Below, in pieces: positions 60,076 through 64,000 of a DNA stretch of 64,000 bases (the first letter of the stretch is position 1; every line of letters starts with the position of its first letter). The stretch comes from Nitzschia sp. DOCU1 (taxonomy: Eukaryota > Bacillariophyta > Bacillariophyceae > Bacillariales > Bacillariaceae). The DNA is taken from NCBI GenBank assembly GCA_951394045.1, contig OX595992.1, forward strand, positions 1,178,001 to 1,242,000, in the 5' to 3' direction. The position numbers were made by a program, and so were the translations under genes. Under the pieces are notes generated by a model, which was given only the letters and a program-made list of their open reading frames with translations, was not told where the DNA came from and did no database searches.

Positions 60076-61398
60076 ATGAGTGGACGAATCCCCATTCCGT
60101 CCTCCTTTTCGACAGTGGTCCGCCCGCTCACTCCATCCAATGCGAATGATGATGAAGACGATGCTGAAGACGCAGCAGAGCCACAAACACAGCAATGCTT
60201 GGGCGACCGTTTAGAGCCTTCTCCTTCGGAACAAGATCGCCTTGTTCTAGCACTCAACGAGGAATGGATGTTACAACTGGAACGTGCCTTGCAAATTTAC
60301 TTATTTCAACAAGAAACCTCCAGTGTGACGTACTTGAATTTGTGCCGTTTAGTGCCCAAACTGGCCTTGCCATTGACAACAACAACCAATGACAATGACG
60401 CAGACAACAACGTTCGTTTGCAACAATTATCCAAAGAAGAACGATTGTGGCATGATTTTGCGTGTGTGGCGGTTCCGCGTTTGTATACCATGGTGGAACG
60501 TTCCGTTTCACAGGGTGTCATTGTATTGGAGTTGCAACGCGTTACGCACCATAAGAATCGATTGCACGAATTGCGTCGTCTGGTACAAGAAGCTCAACTG
60601 TACGGAGTACCACAAAAATTGTCGGCCAAAATTTTGGATTGGTTAGCGCAAGACAAGGCACGACGACAAGAACGAAATGCTGCTACAGAAGCAGTAGCAG
60701 CAACAACAGAACCGACACTGCTACAGTTAGAAAAGGAAAATCATCAAAAGACGCCACTACAAGCCTTGGAAGAACGAATACGTGCCAAGGCACAAGAACG
60801 TCTCCGTGCGGTGGAACAAGCCGAACGACGTCAGAAAAGGGAGCCGAATGAAGATTTGGTGACGGTAGCAGATGCAATCTTTTCACAGGCTCGACATTTA
60901 TTGCGGCAACGCAACCACAGTCACTTGTATCATCGTACGAATGGTACTGGTACTAGTCAAACGAAAACGACGACGACTCTCTGCAGAGTATCCTTGATGA
61001 AATTGCTCGCGGCCATGCCAGGTTATACGCGACTGCAACTGTCGACGGCACTCTTGCAACTGCACGAAACGTGTCCACAGTTTGTCTCTTGGACAATTGT
61101 CAAGGAGGATGACAGTAGCAAATCCAAGGTTGTGAGCATTCCCAAGAATGCCACGGTGACGATTGAAACCTCCGAGTACAAGGCGGTTCGTGCGGCGCTA
61201 CGCCAAACAACGACAACGGATAAAAGTGTAGTGGCGTCTCCGGCATCCGTGGCAGAACCCTTGGGACTGCAACAACACACTCCCCGTCACTTGCCAACCA
61301 CAACAGTGCCGGCGGTGACTGTATCGGGACACAAACGAGGATCCTTTGCCGATACTACGGTGAATCACGCATCCAAAAAGACGCGAGGAAACCAATGA
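60076..61398 (+). CDS. Cdt1-like DNA replication licensing factor
   Basis: 440 residues from ATG 60076. Cdt1 loads MCM helicase at origins and is held in check by geminin or by degradation. Features that fit: an N-terminal MSGRIPIPSSFSTVVRP followed by an acidic stretch, a central helical domain (LALNEEWMLQLERALQIYLF, VTYLNLCRLVP), the LEERIRAKAQERLR element typical before the C-terminal domain, then a winged-helix pattern VTVADAIFSQARHLL, ...CRVSLMKLLAAMPGYTRLQL, LHETCPQFVSWTIV. Similarity is by pattern and domain order, so the call is moderate. Long polythreonine/glutamine stretches are inserted. The retrotransposon ends about 150 bp upstream, so the promoter may be affected. Confidence 0.55.
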   Translation: MSGRIPIPSSFSTVVRPLTPSNANDDEDDAEDAAEPQTQQCLGDRLEPSPSEQDRLVLALNEEWMLQLERALQIYLFQQETSSVTYLNLCRLVPKLALPLTTTTNDNDADNNVRLQQLSKEERLWHDFACVAVPRLYTMVERSVSQGVIVLELQRVTHHKNRLHELRRLVQEAQLYGVPQKLSAKILDWLAQDKARRQERNAATEAVAATTEPTLLQLEKENHQKTPLQALEERIRAKAQERLRAVEQAERRQKREPNEDLVTVADAIFSQARHLLRQRNHSHLYHRTNGTGTSQTKTTTTLCRVSLMKLLAAMPGYTRLQLSTALLQLHETCPQFVSWTIVKEDDSSKSKVVSIPKNATVTIETSEYKAVRAALRQTTTTDKSVVASPASVAEPLGLQQHTPRHLPTTTVPAVTVSGHKRGSFADTTVNHASKKTRGNQ

Positions 61399-61632
61399 AA
61401 GGAAAATGTAGACTCCCGGGGGCGCGAGTGTAGTTCCAGAGAGAATAAAGGACACCGACATTCGTTTCCTCGCCCCACAACAACAAACGAGACTGTCATG
61501 CTATATATTTCAAGCTGGATAAAAAATGCAGGAAATTTTCTTGACAGAGAGGCTTCTACACAAGTGCAGGCCAAGCTGCCGTTTACTCAAAAGGTATATT
61601 GTAGGGCTAGCGATTAGTTCCATTACTTTTGA

Positions 61633-62571
61633 TTAACTACCACCACCCACATAGGCCTCATCGAGTGGACCAGAATCGCCCACTGCCAACTTGGTGCCGT
61701 CGTCAGGACCGAAAATCGAGCGGTATTCATTCAGGAGTGCCCCATAGGCATTTTGCTTGAATTTGGTATCATAGACGTATTGAGTATTGACGGGAGCCCC
61801 AGGTCGGTGTTCGTTGCGACCATCTTGAACCCAAGACAACCAGTAATTGACGGCTTGTTCTCGGGCTGCCGCAATCTTGGCCACATTGCCATCGGTCAAG
61901 GGCATGATGACCGAAGTGTAAAGAGGTCCACGAGTTAAGAAATCCAAATCAATTGGATTTGGATCGTAGGGAGACGCGCCTTCCAAGGAAGCAATAGTCG
62001 AAGACAACCAGTTTTGAAAGTCTGGCGTTCCAAATTTATTGTCAAACCCCATACGAGCGCCCGAGTATTCAAAACTCTTGCGACCCAATTCATCGGGTCC
62101 TGGATACGATCCATCGGGTCGTCGCATTTCATAGGCTCCATAGGCGCGAGGACGGAAATCCAAAATGAAATGCATCGAGTCTCCATTGACGGTGCAGCGT
62201 GATACCAAATGAGGAACATCTGTCAAGGGTCCATTAAAAATGGTCAAGGAACAAAGCTTGGACGCAACCACCAGCGAGCTCAGCCAAGCAATATTGGCGG
62301 GTCCTGGGGCATCCCGTGCATCCAAAGTAACGACGGAACCTCCCACAGAAATACCATCGGCTGCTGTCCAGGTGAAATCGGGTTTGGGCGCCAAATCAGG
62401 AATGCTTGCCGCAATACTGTTGACACTGGCTGCTTGCGAGCTTTCCAAGGCGGAAATGGCGTCAACGGCAGTAGCTCCGAGCGACGACGAAGACAGAGGG
62501 ACAGAAAATCGTGGGCTCGGCCGAACGAAGGCCGCCGCCACTTGGACCAGAAGAGCCAAGCGAAGAAGCAT
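61633..62571 (-). CDS. Plastid protein resembling red chlorophyll catabolite reductase
   Basis: 312 residues, one exon. The start is ATG 62571 because it gives MLLRLALLVQVAAAFVRPSP, a signal peptide with an AAAFVRP plastid motif; an ATG 42 bp upstream would spoil it. The body has SLTIFNGPLTDVPHLVSRCT, GDSMHFILDFRPRAYGAYE and FEYSGARMGFDNKFGTPDF, a beta-alpha-beta pattern like ferredoxin-dependent bilin reductases and RCC reductase, which reduces the linear tetrapyrrole made from chlorophyll breakdown. The C-terminal helices include AKIAAAREQAVNYWLSWVQ and YDTKFKQNAYGALLNEYRSI. The assignment is by pattern only; a different bilin-binding role is possible. Confidence 0.5.
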   Translation of the reverse strand: MLLRLALLVQVAAAFVRPSPRFSVPLSSSSLGATAVDAISALESSQAASVNSIAASIPDLAPKPDFTWTAADGISVGGSVVTLDARDAPGPANIAWLSSLVVASKLCSLTIFNGPLTDVPHLVSRCTVNGDSMHFILDFRPRAYGAYEMRRPDGSYPGPDELGRKSFEYSGARMGFDNKFGTPDFQNWLSSTIASLEGASPYDPNPIDLDFLTRGPLYTSVIMPLTDGNVAKIAAAREQAVNYWLSWVQDGRNEHRPGAPVNTQYVYDTKFKQNAYGALLNEYRSIFGPDDGTKLAVGDSGPLDEAYVGGGS

Positions 62572-62943
62572 CTTAATTTCCGAGTGGAACAGTTTGCTGT
62601 TCAATGAGGACACCTCTGTTCTCTCGGAAATAATGTGAACACTTGCGTATCTTTCGCCATGGTCGTCATGTCATCGTTGTCACACCGACGTTGCAAACGA
62701 ATGACGTATTCGCGGCCGACTAGCGTGGTTCAACGAAACAACTGTCAGTCGAATCAGTCAAAAGATACTTCTTTCAGTCACAGTAATCAAAGATCGCAAT
62801 GACCGAGAGAAGGGACGCCGCCGCGCCGTGCATCAAGGCATCAAAACGACAACAACGGTGTCCTTCTGTACTCCTCCTCCAGAGTATCACCCAACTTCTT
62901 TTCTTTTGTTGATTCATATCATTGTACGAGACAAATAGTAGAA
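62572..62943. other. Intergenic, 372 bp, divergent promoter region
   Basis: Between the RCCR-like start (-) and the membrane-protein start (+). No gene or repeat seen. Confidence 0.4.
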
Positions 62944-64000
62944 ATGGTGGCACCAAAGCGTCGAAAGCACCCGAAACGACGATGGCGGTTGCCCATGGTC
63001 GCTGCAGCAGCCGCCATCGTGGGCGCCGCCTTGTGGTTCTTTGGATTTGCCCTCTGGTCGCACGCTGCTATGGATGGCGCTGCCCCAAAGTCGGCCGTTG
63101 TTTCGCCTCATGCTTTGATGCAAGTCGCCGAACCAGAAGATCTTAGCATTTTGCACGATCTTTGGCCAGACGACCATGAGGAAGAGGAAGTTGCAGAATC
63201 GTTGAGTTCTTGCGTCGACGATTGTCTCGGGGAATCGCCACCGCAGCCATCACGCGTCGGTTTGCTGTATCCACCAGGCGAGTTGGGGCTAATTTTTGTC
63301 AGCTTTATTCATTTGACAGTCAGTAAGAATGCTGCCAACACCAAGGCAGAAATCGTCTGGGAGCCGACGAGTCATTTATTACCAGCCGACAAGAATCATC
63401 GATACTCTCATGTGGTACGATTTGCCACATTGCCTTTGATTCTGGCGGCTGGGGATGCAATGCTGCAGTTTTCTCCTCCAAGTTCCATTTCGTGGCGGGA
63501 TATAACAGAAACTGTAGAGCTACTCCTTCAGTGGCATTGTGAGATATCCAATTTGGTGCACGAGGGATGGAACTATCCCGTCATGACCATGACCATGGAA
63601 CAAATCGAAGAGGACGCCATGACGCAAAGCATAATGCTGAGTGACTTTATTGCAGGCCTTTCACCAGAGGATGATGACAATGAGGAGTTTGATTCCAACT
63701 TTGAGAGCAAGCTTGTGAATCAACTTCATGCTATTGTGGATCGGGTGAAACCCCTACTGCTCAGACTAGATGGCGAATTCCAGCAAGATCCGAATCGAAG
63801 CTTGCAAGACAAGAATTTGGAGGGCATGGTCAAGCGTATTATTCGAGATTTCTTGTCGGACGACGTGGAATGTCCCAAACAACTTGCTCCATTGAAAGTT
63901 CCGACTAGTGATGCTGGTCGAGCATTGTACGAATCACTCAAGTCTCTGCCTGCCTCGTTGGATCCCCGCGAATATGACCTAAAGCGGTGCACAGATGATG
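62944..64000 (+). CDS. Single-pass membrane protein, 5' part, unknown function
   Basis: ATG 62944 opens a frame with no stop to the end of the window, 352 codons so far. A basic start (VAPKRRKHPKRRWRLPMV) is followed by one hydrophobic segment (about residues 18-40, AAAAAIVGAALWFFGFALW), then an acidic spacer with SCVDDC and a large soluble part. By the positive-inside rule it is a type II membrane protein with the C-terminal part in a lumen or outside. Blocks such as YPPGELGLIFVSFIHLTVSK and WRDITETVELLLQWHCEISN look folded, but I recognise no family. It is cut by the window edge. Confidence 0.65.
   Translation, partial: MVAPKRRKHPKRRWRLPMVAAAAAIVGAALWFFGFALWSHAAMDGAAPKSAVVSPHALMQVAEPEDLSILHDLWPDDHEEEEVAESLSSCVDDCLGESPPQPSRVGLLYPPGELGLIFVSFIHLTVSKNAANTKAEIVWEPTSHLLPADKNHRYSHVVRFATLPLILAAGDAMLQFSPPSSISWRDITETVELLLQWHCEISNLVHEGWNYPVMTMTMEQIEEDAMTQSIMLSDFIAGLSPEDDDNEEFDSNFESKLVNQLHAIVDRVKPLLLRLDGEFQQDPNRSLQDKNLEGMVKRIIRDFLSDDVECPKQLAPLKVPTSDAGRALYESLKSLPASLDPREYDLKRCTDD

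Noticed and set aside
1..64000. CRISPR arrays, bacterial operons or Shine-Dalgarno sites
   Set aside because: Spliceosomal introns and plastid signals show eukaryotic nuclear DNA; no regular short repeats with unique spacers were found.

Overview
The window is nuclear DNA from a diatom or a close photosynthetic stramenopile. Genes are compact and introns are short (about 61-98 bp, GT-AG). Many proteins start with a signal peptide that ends in an A-F-x motif (for example ASAFQP, TDAFVP, ADAFCL, AAAFVR), which is the plastid entry signal of algae with complex red plastids. Several of these also carry a second, twin-arginine thylakoid signal. No bacterial operons are present. Gene ends below come from ORFs plus splice sites read by eye, so exon borders are inferences unless reading frame and family homology both fix them.

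Layout. 1-5 kb: a plastid ClpB-type AAA+ chaperone (cut by the window edge), a probably lumenal alpha/beta hydrolase, and a small two-exon plastid protein. 5.38-10.58 kb: a young Ty3/gypsy LTR retrotransposon with identical 125-bp LTRs and a 5-bp target duplication. 10.9-36.1 kb: dense housekeeping genes: an SR-like nuclear protein, Hsp33, a TatD-family protein, a PsbQ-like lumen protein, CCR4-NOT scaffold NOT1, a DUF493 protein, alternative oxidase, a MATE transporter, acyl-CoA dehydrogenase, a DUF3228 protein, carbamate kinase and a peroxisomal-type carrier. 36.38-44.13 kb: a 7.7-kb PIF/Harbinger-like DNA transposon with long inverted repeats, a CTG target duplication, a DDE transposase and several accessory ORFs. 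44.3-47.5 kb: a decayed repeat-rich stretch with pseudogene pieces, one of them derived from the carrier gene at 35 kb. 47.6-52.3 kb: mTERF, ENY2/Sus1, a lumenal protein with an FtsH-exterior-like domain, and an Rgp1-like protein. 52.66-59.92 kb: an intact tyrosine-recombinase retrotransposon with split direct repeats (Ngaro/PAT type) inserted between the Rgp1-like gene and a Cdt1-like gene. 60-64 kb: the Cdt1-like gene, a plastid protein resembling red chlorophyll catabolite reductase, and the start of a single-pass membrane protein.

The genes do not form one pathway. Two themes recur. About eight proteins look plastid-targeted, covering chaperone, photosystem II, transport and pigment-breakdown roles. 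Three transposons of different classes have inserted between host genes. The most notable observations are an alternative oxidase whose N-terminus carries a canonical EF-hand loop, the complete tyrosine-recombinase element whose gag and pol are split by a single in-frame UGA, the multi-gene Harbinger-like element with a GGCGA/TCGCC motif array, and a 56-bp perfect palindrome inside that element.
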